From contig NC_092368.1 of the NCBI RefSeq assembly GCF_030848805.1, positions 8,936,122 to 9,000,121 on the forward strand: 64,000 bases of DNA, read 5' to 3'. The stretch comes from Temnothorax longispinosus. Its lineage: Eukaryota > Arthropoda > Insecta > Hymenoptera > Formicidae. Within the stretch, counting starts at the first letter, position 1; each line of letters opens with the position of its first letter. The translations under genes were made by a program, and so were the position numbers. Below the pieces are notes generated by a model. It did not search any database. It worked only from the letters and a program-made list of their open reading frames with translations, and was not told where the DNA came from. This document shows positions 33,561 to 43,601 of this stretch, piece after piece.

Positions 33561-33947
33561 GGGTCGGTCAGTGTAGGCATCAGGTTCCCAGCGGTCGTTG
33601 GCGTCGTCGTGGGCCTGACTTGGCTCCCGGCGTCTTCGTCGCTGTCGTGGACTCAGCCGGTCCACTGACCCCCCTGAGCTCGTGATCGTGGGTCGGTCAG
33701 TGTAGGCATCAGGTTCCCAGCGGTCGTTGGCGTTGTCGTGGGCCTGACTTGGCTCCCGGCGTCTTCGTCGCTGTCGTGGACTCAGCCGGTCCACTGACCT
33801 CCCTGAGCTCGTGATCGTGGGTCGGTCGGTGTAGGCATCAAGTTCCCAGCGGTCGTTGGCGTTGTCGTGGGCCTGACTTGGCTCCCGGCGTCTTCGTCGC
33901 TGTCGCGGACTCGGCCTGTCCACTGACCTTCCCCCCCGAGCTCGTGA
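33561..33947 (+). repeat. Three tandem copies of a 129-bp unit
   Basis: GGGTCGGTCAGTGTAGGCAT starts at 33561 and 33690, and a one-base variant starts at 33819, a 129-bp step. The copies are nearly identical, so the duplication is recent or kept homogeneous. It lies in the putative intron of family X copy 1. The 166-codon minus frame over it is a repeat by-product. The unit is unrelated in sequence to the 129-bp array at 13.2-14.0 kb. Confidence 0.9.
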
Positions 33948-34013
33948 CGATTTTCTTTTGTTTGCTTCCGACCGGGTCCGAAAAAGATCGACTAAATAAA
34001 TAAATAAATTTTA

Positions 34014-34463
34014 GTGGACCCGAAAGTCCTACCCCCTCGAGGACAGAATCTCCCCACGATCAGGCGACAGAGAAATCGACAGAACAAGCGGGCGCGACGG
34101 GAGGTCGAACTCCCCCGGGAGCAGCTCAACGCCGGTCCTCCGCGACTCGCCATTTCACCGCCCCTACCAGCTTTTTCGGAGGAACCCTGTTCCTCACATC
34201 AGAATCGCCCCGTTATCATCTTGTCTTATCGCCCAGTTGTCCTACTCTCTCGCTCAATTGCTGAACATTCTCGCCCTATTTGCCGCGTGGCTCCGTTTCC
34301 CGTGGTCCCGGTTCGCGTGGTCTCCGTCAACCCTGATCCAGCCCGGTTCCTAGAACCTCCCGATTCCCCCTCTTCTTCCCGAAGTCCGTCCCCGACCTCC
34401 TCAACCGCCTCGACTCTCGATCTCGAGGACATAGGCGATCCCGAAACCATAACATTAGACTAA
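34014..34463 (+). CDS. Family X ORF, copy 1 (basic, proline-rich; function unknown)
   Basis: An open frame of 149 codons follows a good splice acceptor (TTTTAG) and ends ..DLEDIGDPETITLD-stop. The N-terminal third is Arg-rich (RRQRNRQNKRARRE), the middle Pro/Ser-rich (NAGPPRLAISPPLPAF), and the tail acidic. No start ATG is present, so if real it is a downstream exon spliced to 33.3-33.46 kb. Copy 2 at 42.2-42.9 kb shares the Arg-rich start, NAGPPRLA and the DPExITLD end, which is the best evidence that this is protein. I do not recognise the family. Nucleic-acid binding is a guess from the basic N-terminus. Confidence 0.45.
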   Translation: MDPKVLPPRGQNLPTIRRQRNRQNKRARREVELPREQLNAGPPRLAISPPLPAFSEEPCSSHQNRPVIILSYRPVVLLSRSIAEHSRPICRVAPFPVVPVRVVSVNPDPARFLEPPDSPSSSRSPSPTSSTASTLDLEDIGDPETITLD

Positions 34464-35538
34464 TCTTAACTTCATTAATTTACATACACTTTAATTTTAA
34501 GCCCGATTTAATTTAGTTTACACACATATAACACCTACCCAAATTCATGTAATCACATTCTGATTTCAATTGTAATAATAGCGGGCAGGATGTTCATTTC
34601 CAAGTAGGTTTAAAGATCTTGCCCGACCACCCCCGCACCTATGTAACTCCCGCGATAACTACACACTCACACACACTAATGACATTCATTTCGCCTCCGT
34701 TCATTCATCTCAATTGCCTCACAATTTCGATGTTTTTTATGTAATTAATGTACAGCTCAATGTTATCAACAAATATCATTTTTATTGTAATAAATGTTTA
34801 GTTGTTAGTAAGGTTAAATTCAATGTTTTTTTTTTTTTTTTATTTTAAATAAGACCTCGCCCACAAATTACCTCCCTCTCTCGAAATTGCACGAGGTCCG
34901 ATCCTGAGTTAAAGGGATTAAATTTTCTGACTCGAAAAAGGACCGACGATCGCACCGCTCATGAAAGGCGTCCTAACGTCTTTACGAACGTTGACCCGTG
35001 TTCTAAAATATTAATCTGCCCTTTTCAGGGCAACCAAATATTTTATTCGAGGAACATTCTCTTTAAGTTTGCAAATTATTTAGAAAAATTCGACATTACC
35101 TACATTATCTACGGTTCACTTGGCAGTACGATGCCTCGTAGCGTTCCACTGCTGGTCATTTACATTAGGCCGATAAGTCAGATTTGACGAGAGATGCCGT
35201 TCACTGTAAAAACATAACCTGTCTGATTGTTGTCATCGAGTACAGTCTCCGCATCTCCGGATTACGTGCGCTGTGTATGTGTAACGCGTTTCTTTCTTCG
35301 AATAATTTTTAGTCGCCGAATAATTAACCGGTAGTAATTAATAATATAATGAATCGATAGATTCGTTCGTAAATGCCTAATTCTATCGATCAAGTGCGTA
35401 AGTAAATCCGTGAAAGTGTTGATACGTGATACAATTTATAAAAGACGGAAAACTTCTGGTTGATTATTGTGATTGCGTGTGTGTTCTTTCTTCGAATAAT
35501 TTTCAATCACCGATTAATCGGTAGTGATTAATAGTAAT

Positions 35539-36138
35539 GAATCAATAGATTCGTTTATAAATCACTCAAGTGCATGGGTAAATCCGAGTATGTATCACGA
35601 TACGTCATGACCATTTATAAAATAAAAAAACTCTGGCTTATTATTCGATGTGGATTTGTTACATGAGAACGTGAGGTGCGATCCACGATGAAATTATTCA
35701 TCCGTCAAGCTACAGCAGTATGAAGACATCGAATCTCTACAAGGTAAATGAGTGAGTGAGTGAGTGAGTGAAAAGGACCGTGTATGTGCATAAGCAATTA
35801 TTGAGATTCCATAAGTTCAGGCACTCGCAAGTCGTATTCTTGCGTAAAGATACATGGCAGTCTCGCGATGCGCTTATACTTGGCGCGAGACATTGCCGTG
35901 TCTCTTGATCAGCGCGTGTAGCTGATCGCAGCGAGCGCCCTACTTAACGCCCACGTCGGACGGTGAGTTGCGCCGCCCCTGCCTACCTTCTGTACGCGCC
36001 CCGTTATTGGCTAAATATTTTCTGCAATAATTCCAAAAGTAAGCTTCTGACAAAATTTTTGTAGAAGAAAAATCGACTCAGAATTAATTCAAGAATACGT
36101 CTTTAGAAGGACGCGGGGTTGTTCTAAATCACCCTGTA
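35539..36138 (-). repeat. Right inverted arm
   Basis: Complement of 31804-32407, ending with ..TCTAAATCACCCTGTA at the outer tip. A (GAGT)n stretch at about 35750-35771 mirrors the (TCAC)n of the left arm. Confidence 0.85.
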
Positions 36139-37038
36139 TCGACCCTTAACGATTGGTAGGATCGGAGGGGTGGGCGCGTGGTAGCGGAACGACCGAGAGA
36201 TCTCGGGGACTCTTCCGTCGGTCTTCGGCGTGATCAGTCACGTATATATGTAATCCGCGGTGCGAATAGCGATCAGCCGTCTGCCAATTAAGAATTGTTA
36301 TTTCGAGGGGTTTCGACGATAAACTTGTCAACGCCGTATTAGACGGTGTTAGTAAAACAGTGTGAACGGGCTGCGTGGGCCGTTTTGTGGCGAACAGCGG
36401 CGTAACTTGTAACGTAAGTCCAACTAATGTCAATACACTTATATATCGCTTGATTATCTCTCTTTTCTTTTGACTTCTACAATATTCCTTGGGTCCTCCG
36501 ACGGAACTCCCCTTGTGTTGTCTCATAATTGCTTGAAATTGCTAGCCGGCTATGGAGAATTAGGAGAACTAGATACGGAATATGAGTTTGTTAGTTCTCG
36601 CAAAACTAACTGGCGCCCAATTAATAAAGATAATTTTGTCGCAATTACTCAGAGCCTTGGTAGCCATTGACCCAGGCCGCGCCAGGTGTCGGCATTATTC
36701 ATAAAATTAAATGTTAAATTCTGTCAAAAGGAGTCTCCGCCGGTCTCAATACGTAAAAACAAAGTGCCACTTTGATCTAAATCTACTTTATTTAACATAG
36801 GGTATACAAGGCATATGTAAACATTATTCTAGGTTTAACAACATATGCGCGAAATGTCCTGAAGATGATTTTATGTAGCGGTATTTTTTATAATAGTAAA
36901 ATAATTTTTTTGAAAAAGTTATAAATTACATAAAATTATAAATTGCACTAGAAAATATGTAATAAAATTTTTTTTTATACTTATAACATTTTTGTGTTGT
37001 AAAAGAAATGTTTTTTTAACGGGTAAAGTTGCAGATGT
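36139..37038. other. No recognisable gene; primer-binding-like TGGCGCCCAA at 36611
   Basis: A 126-codon minus frame (36146-36526) has no recognisable domain. TGGCGCCCAA at 36611-36620, preceded by ACTAAC, resembles an LTR-retrotransposon primer-binding site, so the sequence to its left may be an LTR remnant. From about 36870 the DNA is AT-rich and leads into the inverted repeat described next. Confidence 0.3.
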
Positions 37039-37045
37039 ACTGCCT

Positions 37046-37758
37046 GTTTGAGATCGCAATAATCATCATCGCGAAGCAATTACGTTCGGCTGAATGTCAG
37101 CGCATGCACGCTTGCGAGAAGTAATATTCGCGTCAAATGTCGCTAAAGAATTATCTCGGTAATATTCAGTATAGCATGGATCTTTCGTGATTAGCATTCT
37201 AACTTTAACATTGTTTTCAATAATAAGGTCAAGCTTTGTTCGACATTCCATACGACTCATCTGCGCTCACACAAAGGAAAGATCCATGCTATAAACAACG
37301 CATTCGAAAATATGTAACGACCGGTTCGAATCGTCACTTGGCACTGTGACGTATGCACGGTGACGTAGGCCGTCGGTGGCCAATCACCTCCCTGAAATCA
37401 TCGGCAATTAGCCTGGAGGGAGGCTCGTCTCCGAGACGATAAAGGACCGCCGCTGCGCCGCGGAACCGATTTCGCTTGCAGATCACCGCTTAAACCGCTT
37501 TTCGTACACGACCGCTGTTACACCGCCTTTACCGCAAATTCGTGCTCGCTTGCTTGCGTCGCGTTGCCGTATAGCTTCAGTACGCGCTCTCGGTTCGTTG
37601 CTTGTGCTAAAAATACAAGGAACTCTGTACACCTTTGTAAATACCTGTATATATTTCATTTTGCAATTATAGACATTATTTTTTGTGTTACTCGCAGCGT
37701 CGTTTTTTGTGGTCGTCTTCCACCTCGCGCTTCCTCGCGCTACCGCGCGCTCTCGAAC
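37046..37758. mobile_element. 713-bp insertion with ACTGCCT duplication inside an inverted-repeat arm
   Basis: The left arm of the following inverted repeat reads GCAGATGTACTGCCT, then this insertion, then ACTGCCTCAC. The other arm (39709 onward, minus) shows the uninterrupted GCAGATGTACTGCCTCAC. ACTGCCT (37039-37045, 37759-37765) is thus a 7-bp target duplication. The insertion begins GTTTGAGA and ends TCTCGAAC, short imperfect inverted ends. It contains a CpG-rich promoter-like section and no protein. A non-autonomous DNA transposon is the likely class; the family is unknown. Confidence 0.65.
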
Positions 37759-38402
37759 ACTGCCTCACCCAAAAGTGGAATAAAAAAATTCGTTTCTGAC
37801 GTATTTTTGGCTGCTGATAACGAATATCGCAATAAAATTTGGCGGTCGAACATATTGAAGCCGCCATTTTGAAAAAAACGTTGAAAAACGCGATTTTTTC
37901 TATATTTTTGCTTGTATAGTCAAAAATATGCATCGGATAAAAAAATGTTTCCAATAAAAAAGATAGAGTATTAAATTTCCTATAAAAAAAGTTGTAAAAT
38001 TTTTTTCCTAATCTCAAAAGGAAGCTCATAAATGAGCGATAAATGTGACCATAATGCGTTTACGTTCGTATGCAAAGTACGTATGCTTATGAGACTCGCT
38101 GCATTTTCCACACACGAAATGCTTGTTAATAGTTGTCTATGCGTGCGTGTGTTTACCGAGTCCAAACCCTTTTCGGAATTTGTGTGTGTCCTGCTCTCGT
38201 CATCACCCAGGATCAACGACGTGGACGTAGCAGGATACTGATCCCTTCGGGGTGTTGGTTTAAAGTGAGTAATCCCCTTGCCTTTCACGTGTATGTGTGT
38301 GTGTGTGGGGGGGGGGAATGGGAATGGGTTTGTATCATAGCAGAGATCAGGACCCCATAGTTCGTCACTTCCACGGTATTTACCGACTTCAATTTACCGA
38401 CT

Positions 38403-38410
38403 TCTGCTGT

Positions 38411-38457
<47 letters not shown>

Positions 38458-38458
38458 T
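38403..38458 (+). repeat. (GT)n microsatellite
   Basis: About 25 GT units with one TATG interruption. A shorter GT and G-run tract is at 38287-38318. Confidence 0.9.
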
Positions 38459-38683
38459 GGTGAATGAAGTTGAGATTGAAGGACTTGTCACAGCAGCTAC
38501 ATAGGTTAGTTGATGCGCTTTAAACACTTGAATACTTTTAAAGCGCGTCATCTAACCTATGTAGGTTAGTGACGCGCTTTAAACAGTTAAATACTTTTAA
38601 AGCGCGTCATTTAACCTATGTAGGTTAGTGACATGTAGGTTAGTAACGCGCTTTAAAAATATTTAACTGTTTAATAATTTTTG

Positions 38684-38693
38684 TTAAAGCAGG

Positions 38694-38726
<33 letters not shown>

Positions 38727-39090
38727 TGTATGTCCTGCTTTATAGAAGTTGTAATTTTTGTTAAAGCAGGGCACACACACACGTGTGTATGTCCTGCTTT
38801 ATAGAAGTTGTGATTTTCGTTAAAGCAGGGCACACACACACGTGTGTATGTCCTGCTTTATAGAAGTTGTGATTTTCGTTAAAGCAGGGCACATACACAC
38901 GTGTGTATGTCCTGCTTTATAGACAAGTTTATAGAAGTTGTGATTTTCGTTAAAGCAAGGCACACACACACGTGTGTATGCCCTGCTTTATAAAAGTTGT
39001 GATTTTTGTTAAAACAGGGCACACACACGTGTGTATGCTCTTCTTTATGGAAGTTGTGATTTAAAGCAGGGCACACACATGTGTGCCCTG
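38684..39090 (+). repeat. 59-bp minisatellite with a hairpin in each unit (seven units)
   Basis: TTAAAGCAGGGCACAC starts at 38684, 38761, 38820, 38879 and 38950; variants start at 39009 and 39061. The basic step is 59 bp; larger steps come from (CA)n length change or an insertion of a few bases. Each unit can fold: GCAGGGCACACACACAC pairs with GTGTGTATGTCCTGC. Confidence 0.85.
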
Positions 39091-39740
39091 AATATCATTT
39101 CGAATTACCAACCAAACAGTTGTCACGTGACGTCTTGGATGCGCGTGCAGCTACTGAGCATGCGCATATGGCTGCAGGGCATGTTCGTAGTCGCTACAGC
39201 TCGTCGACAGGTCTTATAACCTGATAGACGTCAACTTTAACCTTTAATATCTCGCTTCGCGGAACAGAGCGACACTTTTTCTGCTTTAAATAACTTTTCT
39301 TTTAATATACCAACAATTCACTGCTTTAAATAATTATAATTAAATAATAACGTACGGATATCTACTATCAGGCATTTTGTGTATGGACAATACAGCGAGT
39401 CTCATAAGCATACGTACTTTGCATACAAACGTAAACGCATTATGGTCACATTCATCGCTTATTTATGAGTTTCCTTTTGAGATTAGGAAAAAAATGTATA
39501 CAACTTTTTTATAGGGAATTTAATACTCCATTTTTTTATTTAAAACATTTTTATCCGATGCATATTTTTGACTATAGAAAAAGTCGCATTTTTCGAAGTT
39601 TTTTTCAAAATGGCGGTTCCAATATGTTCGACCGCCAAATTATATTATGATATTCGTAATCAGCAGCCAAAAATACGTCGAAAACGTATTTTTTCATTTA
39701 ATTTTGAAGTGAGGCAGTACATCTGCAAGTTTACCTTTTA

Positions 39741-40361
39741 ACGTTTTTTAAACGTTTTTTTTTATTGCAAAAAACGTTTAATAAACATTTTTAAAAACGT
39801 GTAATCAAGGGAATAGATCTTTTTTTATTAATTAAAAAAACGTTTTTTCAACGTTTAAAACCTGTTTTTTTAATGTTTGAAAAACATTTTCAACGTTAAA
39901 AACAATGTTACTTTAACGTTTAAAAAACATTTTATTAACATTAGAAAAAACGTTTAAAAAACATTTTTTAACATTAGGAAAAACGTTTGTTAATGTTAAA
40001 AAAAGGTTTTTTTAACATTAAAAAAAGGTGTTTGTAATCAAAAAAAGGTGTTTGTAATCAAAAAAAATTTCAAAATTTTTACACCCCCCACACCGTACTC
40101 CCGAAACCGCTCGAGTGTAAAATCTGAAAAAAAATATAAATCAGAGATACTTAACCAATTTTTGTATTGTATTTGCTAAATACTCATTTTTTTTCATGTA
40201 TAAACAAACATACATTTTTGTTATTTTTATTTATAAATACAAAACATGTAATTATAAAAGTATGTAACTATATGTAATTATAAAAGTATATAATTATATG
40301 TAATTATAAAAGTTAGAATAAGTAGCTTAGTTGGAAATTTCCAGTGTTTTCCCGTCGATTT
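39741..40361. other. Low-complexity A/T DNA rich in AACGTTTTTT words; no gene
   Basis: The stretch is built of TTTAACGTTTAAAAAACATT-like words on both strands and a doubled AAAAAAGGTGTTTGTAATC at about 40025. A few ATGTAATTATAAAAGT copies lie at 40250-40315. Nothing else was seen. Confidence 0.5.
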
Positions 40362-42121
40362 TCAGAAATTTATCTCTTTATTATCGCTTTTGGAAGCATC
40401 ACTACTTTTACTTGCATCGCAATCATCGTCGCTTTTCGTATATTTTTCTTCATCGTCGCCGTTATTGTTACATCTGTCTGCATCACAATCATTGTCGCTT
40501 TCCATATCTTCTTTCTCATCGCCGCCGTTATTATTACATCTGTAATAATAAAAAATAAACGTGTAGGTATAAAATATTATGAATACGGATGCCTCATTAA
40601 TCACATACGAAACAAAACTCACTTCTTTTTTTGTATCCGTGAGGGGGCTTGAAACAACCATGTCCCGGCTTTCCTGCCAAATATAGTCTCATTAATTTTC
40701 GGGAATTTTTCGGCCACTATTTCTGTAAATAAATATTACATGAAAATATCGTGGATAAGATTAAATACATGTCTCACTTTAAAACAATGTAAGTTTACCT
40801 ATCATTACTTTGTTGATACGATGTCCGGTTAATTTTTGTTTTTCTCCTCTTTGGCCTTTCCAATTAAAAAGAGATGCTAAATCATCGAATATTATTTGCA
40901 TGACCGAATTAATCCTTCTTTGAAGGGTATCACCCACAACTTCTCCACGTAGTGATTCAATCTGAACATTTTAAAAAGCTGAGTTATTAATGTAACACGA
41001 AATATAAAATAAATGAAGTACTTATATTCTTACCAATCGAAAACGGTAAGTGTCGTCGTTCTTTAATTTTTTCTCAACGGCTTTAAATTCGTCCATAGTT
41101 AAGAGTGGAAATGTATCCATCAAATTTGAATGCTTTTTCAGCAAAGGTTGCTCTTTTGGTGCATTTTTATTATTGAGCAGCTCTGACTCTATGAAACTGT
41201 TAATAGTTTTATCTGTTACTTTTAGCATCAACTTGCATGACCACAATTGATCTGGAAAAGAAACGAAAAAAGCTTTTATTATCTCAATTTTGTTGTACAT
41301 AAATAAATATAAATTTGATTGTAAAAAATTTCAATCAATAACATTAAGAATGGTGGAAAGTAAACAAATGGAAAGTTGTTAAAGTTTTTAAAAAGATTTA
41401 TAATTTTTCTGCAATGTAGGATCTTATAAGGGGATTGAGTAATTTTTTTGTTTAAAACTGGAAATAGGTATAATATTTGTTTATGGTTAATACTTATAAT
41501 ACATAAAAAAATATTTTAAATCGGCGCCATATTAATTAATTTAGCAAACAGGATTTACTTAAATCGAATCAAGTCGGATACAAAATGGGAAACTAAAGAT
41601 AACTTTGGTAGCAATGAATTGTAATTAAAACCAAATTGATAAAAGTAAATAAAATTGATAAAAGATCAACATACTGCCGAGAAAGCAGACTGCATCCGCA
41701 AGAGATTGCAATGTAACTTCGCCGTCACTAGTATATGCGCATTTGTGCGAAGCATTTGGGCTCATCTTACATCCCTTTTTATTATGAATATAACCGATGT
41801 TTTGTTTATCAATGCTAGCGGGGGAAATTGTAGTCTCGGCGATTTTCCACAAAGGGAAGTTGCTGCGTTATTTTTTCTTCACAAGGCAAACAGGCATTCT
41901 TCGTCGGTACAGGGAAAGATGCCAATTTTGGAATCGGTGGTACTACAGGCTGTGCTTTTTTTCATAACTGCATAATCTTCAGTATCGTCAATAAAATTAT
42001 CAAACCGTTTGTTTGGCTTTTTCTTTCTTCTACCCTTTCCTTTTTCTTCTACGTCTGAATGCAGCGTCAAATTTGGATTTTTTGAAAGTTTTACGAGCAT
42101 TTTCATGCTTTTAGTGTAGTT
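40362..42121 (-). CDS. DUF4806-domain gene, multi-exon, 5' end missing
   Basis: Seen on minus, with matching splice phases: exon 42121-about 41875 (MKMLVKLSKNPNLTLH.., basic/acidic); exon about 41870-41675 (WKIAETTISPASIDKQN..); 41251-41034 (MDTFPLLTMDEFKAVEKKLK); 40961-40799 (ESLRGEVVGDTLQRRI..LASLFNWKGQRGEKQKL); 40722-40623 (EIVAEKFPKINETIFGRK); 40539-40362 (acidic Asn/Asp/Ser tail, stop at 40362). Known: F/P-L..F..LEKKL followed by W-G-x-x-G-K is the DUF4806 pattern, found in many insect proteins of unknown function, often multicopy. Odd points: between the first two exons the join is a stop/shift rather than a clean intron, and the exon at 42121 starts after a splice acceptor (GATTGCAG), so upstream exons are missing where family X copy 2 begins. 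It may be a pseudogene. Confidence 0.65.
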
Positions 42122-42204
42122 ATCTGCAATCGCACGAATTTAAAATAACGACATCAATATGTATATAAATATATTCTTTTTTATTATTGGCAATATATAT
42201 ATAT

Positions 42205-42906
42205 TCAAGCGAAAAAGGAATCGTCGGAATCGGCGGGCGCGAAGGAACTTGAAAGAATTAGTGACGGAGTTTCTCCGTCAAGAGCAAGAGAACGCCGGTC
42301 CCCCGCGACTCGCCACTCCACCGCCTCCACCTGCTCAACCGGAGGAACCACCTTCGCCGCCCCGTCAATTACCCCCTAATTTGCTTTCTCGCCCCCTTAA
42401 TTATCGAGTGCTCCCCGACACCCCCGATTCTTCCCCCCTGTTCGAACCTTCATATTCCCCGATTGCTCGCGAGGAGCTTTCTTCTCCCGCGGTCTCGGAT
42501 ACCTCTACCGTAGAATTCGAAAAAGTACCGCAATTCCCTTCCCCGTGGAGCCAGGATCGTCTGGCCGAGGACTTGGAGTCTCCGAGAACTCCATCCCCCT
42601 CCTACTTTTCAGTTCCTGAGGAGCCCTCGCGAGAGGGCTCCCTTCCCCCACTTTCTTTTGAACCCCTCATTTTATTTCTCCCAACACACCAATCCTTTTC
42701 CTCCTGATTCCTTTACACTTGGTCCCTACAAGTTCGACCTGGTCGGACTCCGTTCCATCGTTGAAACCACCGACTCCCACGAAACTCGCATCCCCGTTTA
42801 TTACCCGCAACAAGAGTTCCCCTACCTGTTTCCCATAACTGTTTTTTACCGTTCCACAGTCACCCTCGAGGAAGTGGTCGATCCCGAAAAGATAACCTTA
42901 GACTAA
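42205..42906 (+). pseudogene. Family X ORF, copy 2 (one frameshift)
   Basis: The first frame opens with KRKRNRRNRRARRNLKEL, then ENAGPPRLATPPPPPAQPEE and a Ser/Pro/Glu-rich middle. It leaves frame near 42690 and continues in the next frame (TLGPYKFDLVGLRSIVET, YYPQQEFPYLFPITV) to ..LEEVVDPEKITLD-stop at 42906. It is longer than copy 1, which lacks most of the middle. Only one shift over about 230 codons suggests recent decay or selection. The ATG at 42159 lies in unrelated AT-rich sequence and is unlikely to be the true start. Confidence 0.45.
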
Positions 42907-43601
42907 TAACCTCTATAGCAAATAAAGTTTATTTATTCTAATTTTTACGCACTAATTTAATCAACTTACACGTATACACGTACACTTAGCTAAATTTATG
43001 TAACTTCATTCCGACTAATTGTAATAATAGCGGGCAGGATGTTTATTTTCAAGTAGGTTTTCCCTTAAAAATCTTGCCCGATCACCTCCGCACTTATGTA
43101 ACACCCGCGAGAAGTACAAACACATACCTTACACATACACTTTCACTGTAACGTGTTTTCAATCCCGTGTTTAATTTGCCTAACTCTTACCTATTGTAAT
43201 ATCAACAGTTTACCTAACTTACACATTTGAATTTATAATAATTGCTTTATTTATGTTAAAAATCAATATTTCTATTTATTTGTAACCTAAGACCTCACAC
43301 CTTATACACCCCTCTCGAAATCGCACGAGGTCCGATCCTGAGTTAAAGGGATTGAATTCCCTGACTCGAAAGAAGACCGACGATCGCACCGCTCACGGAA
43401 GACGTCCTACCGTCCCTACGGACGTTGACCCTTCCTGAGCTCTCGAAAGTGCGTTCGACTCGCGCCACGCGCCTCAGAGCGTGTACCTGCGAGCAATATT
43501 TTTAAGCGTCTAGTTGCGTCCTTCCTTACCCTGACCCCTCTGGTTAGCCTTTCCTTTGCTTCCTATATTTTCTTATTTTAATCCCGGGGTTGGACGTAAC
43601 A
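42205..43601 (+). mobile_element. Family X, copy 2 (5'-truncated, LTR-like right end GGACGTAACA)
   Basis: It aligns with copy 1 from the Arg-rich start of the ORF through the shared 3' region: TAATAATAGCGGGCAGGATG at about 43024, AATCTTGCCCGA, then GCACGAGGTCCGATCCTGAG and the following GTTAAAGGGATT at about 43324. It ends GGACGTAACA at 43592-43601, complementary to the first ten bases of copy 1. A polyadenylation-like AATAAAG lies at about 42921. The left boundary coincides with the apparent loss of upstream exons of the DUF4806 gene. Confidence 0.5.

Larger units (their letters stand above)
32408..35010 (+). mobile_element. Family X, copy 1: LTR-like sequence with an ORF (unrecognised family)
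   Basis: It begins TGTTACGTCC. Family X copy 2 ends GGACGTAACA, the exact complement, as the two ends of an LTR would. Inside are, in order: a TATTTAAA box at 33236-33243 followed by CAGTTTCAGTC initiator-like text; a splice donor GTAAGT at about 33463; a 3 x 129-bp array; an acceptor AAATTTTAG near 34012; an ORF (34014-34463); and a 3' region shared with copy 2 (TAATAATAGCGGGCAGGATG, TCTTGCCCGA, CGCACGAGGTCCGATCCTGA-like text). The right end is uncertain, about 35010. It could be a long solo LTR carrying a coding exon, or a retrotransposon with unrecognised proteins. Confidence 0.5.
31804..36138. mobile_element. Element with about 600-bp terminal inverted arms
   Basis: The left arm 31804-32407 and right arm 35539-36138 are inverted copies over their whole length, including TACAGGRTGATTYAGAACA at the tips, a (TCAC)n/(GTGA)n stretch and GATACGTCATGA-type blocks. 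Next to the right arm, part of it is duplicated at a 194-bp step (TCTTTCTTCGAATAATTTT at about 35291 and 35485). The spacer holds family X copy 1. No transposase was recognised, so this is a non-autonomous foldback-like DNA element, or two opposed copies of one repeat with an insertion between them. A target duplication was not established. Confidence 0.7.
37759..39718. repeat. Inverted repeat, arms about 350-370 bp, spacer about 1.2 kb
   Basis: The left arm 37759-38128 and right arm 39367-39718 are inverted copies. Shared blocks include ACGTATTTTTGGCTGCTGAT, GGCGGTCGAACATATTG, GCATCGGATAAAAA, CTAATCTCAAAAGGAA and ATGCTTATGAGACTCGCTG. The left arm once extended further left, before the 713-bp insertion. 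The spacer holds GT microsatellites, TTTAAAGCGCGTCA / AACCTATGTAGGTT palindromes (38510-38660) and a 59-bp minisatellite. No transposase is encoded. Confidence 0.8.

Noticed and set aside
33423..33923. 166-codon minus frame with a 43-residue repeat
   Set aside because: It follows the 3 x 129-bp array, whose length is a multiple of three; no domain, no start context.
36146..36526. 126-codon minus frame, possibly an envelope-like remnant
   Set aside because: One hydrophobic stretch only; no motif supports any family.
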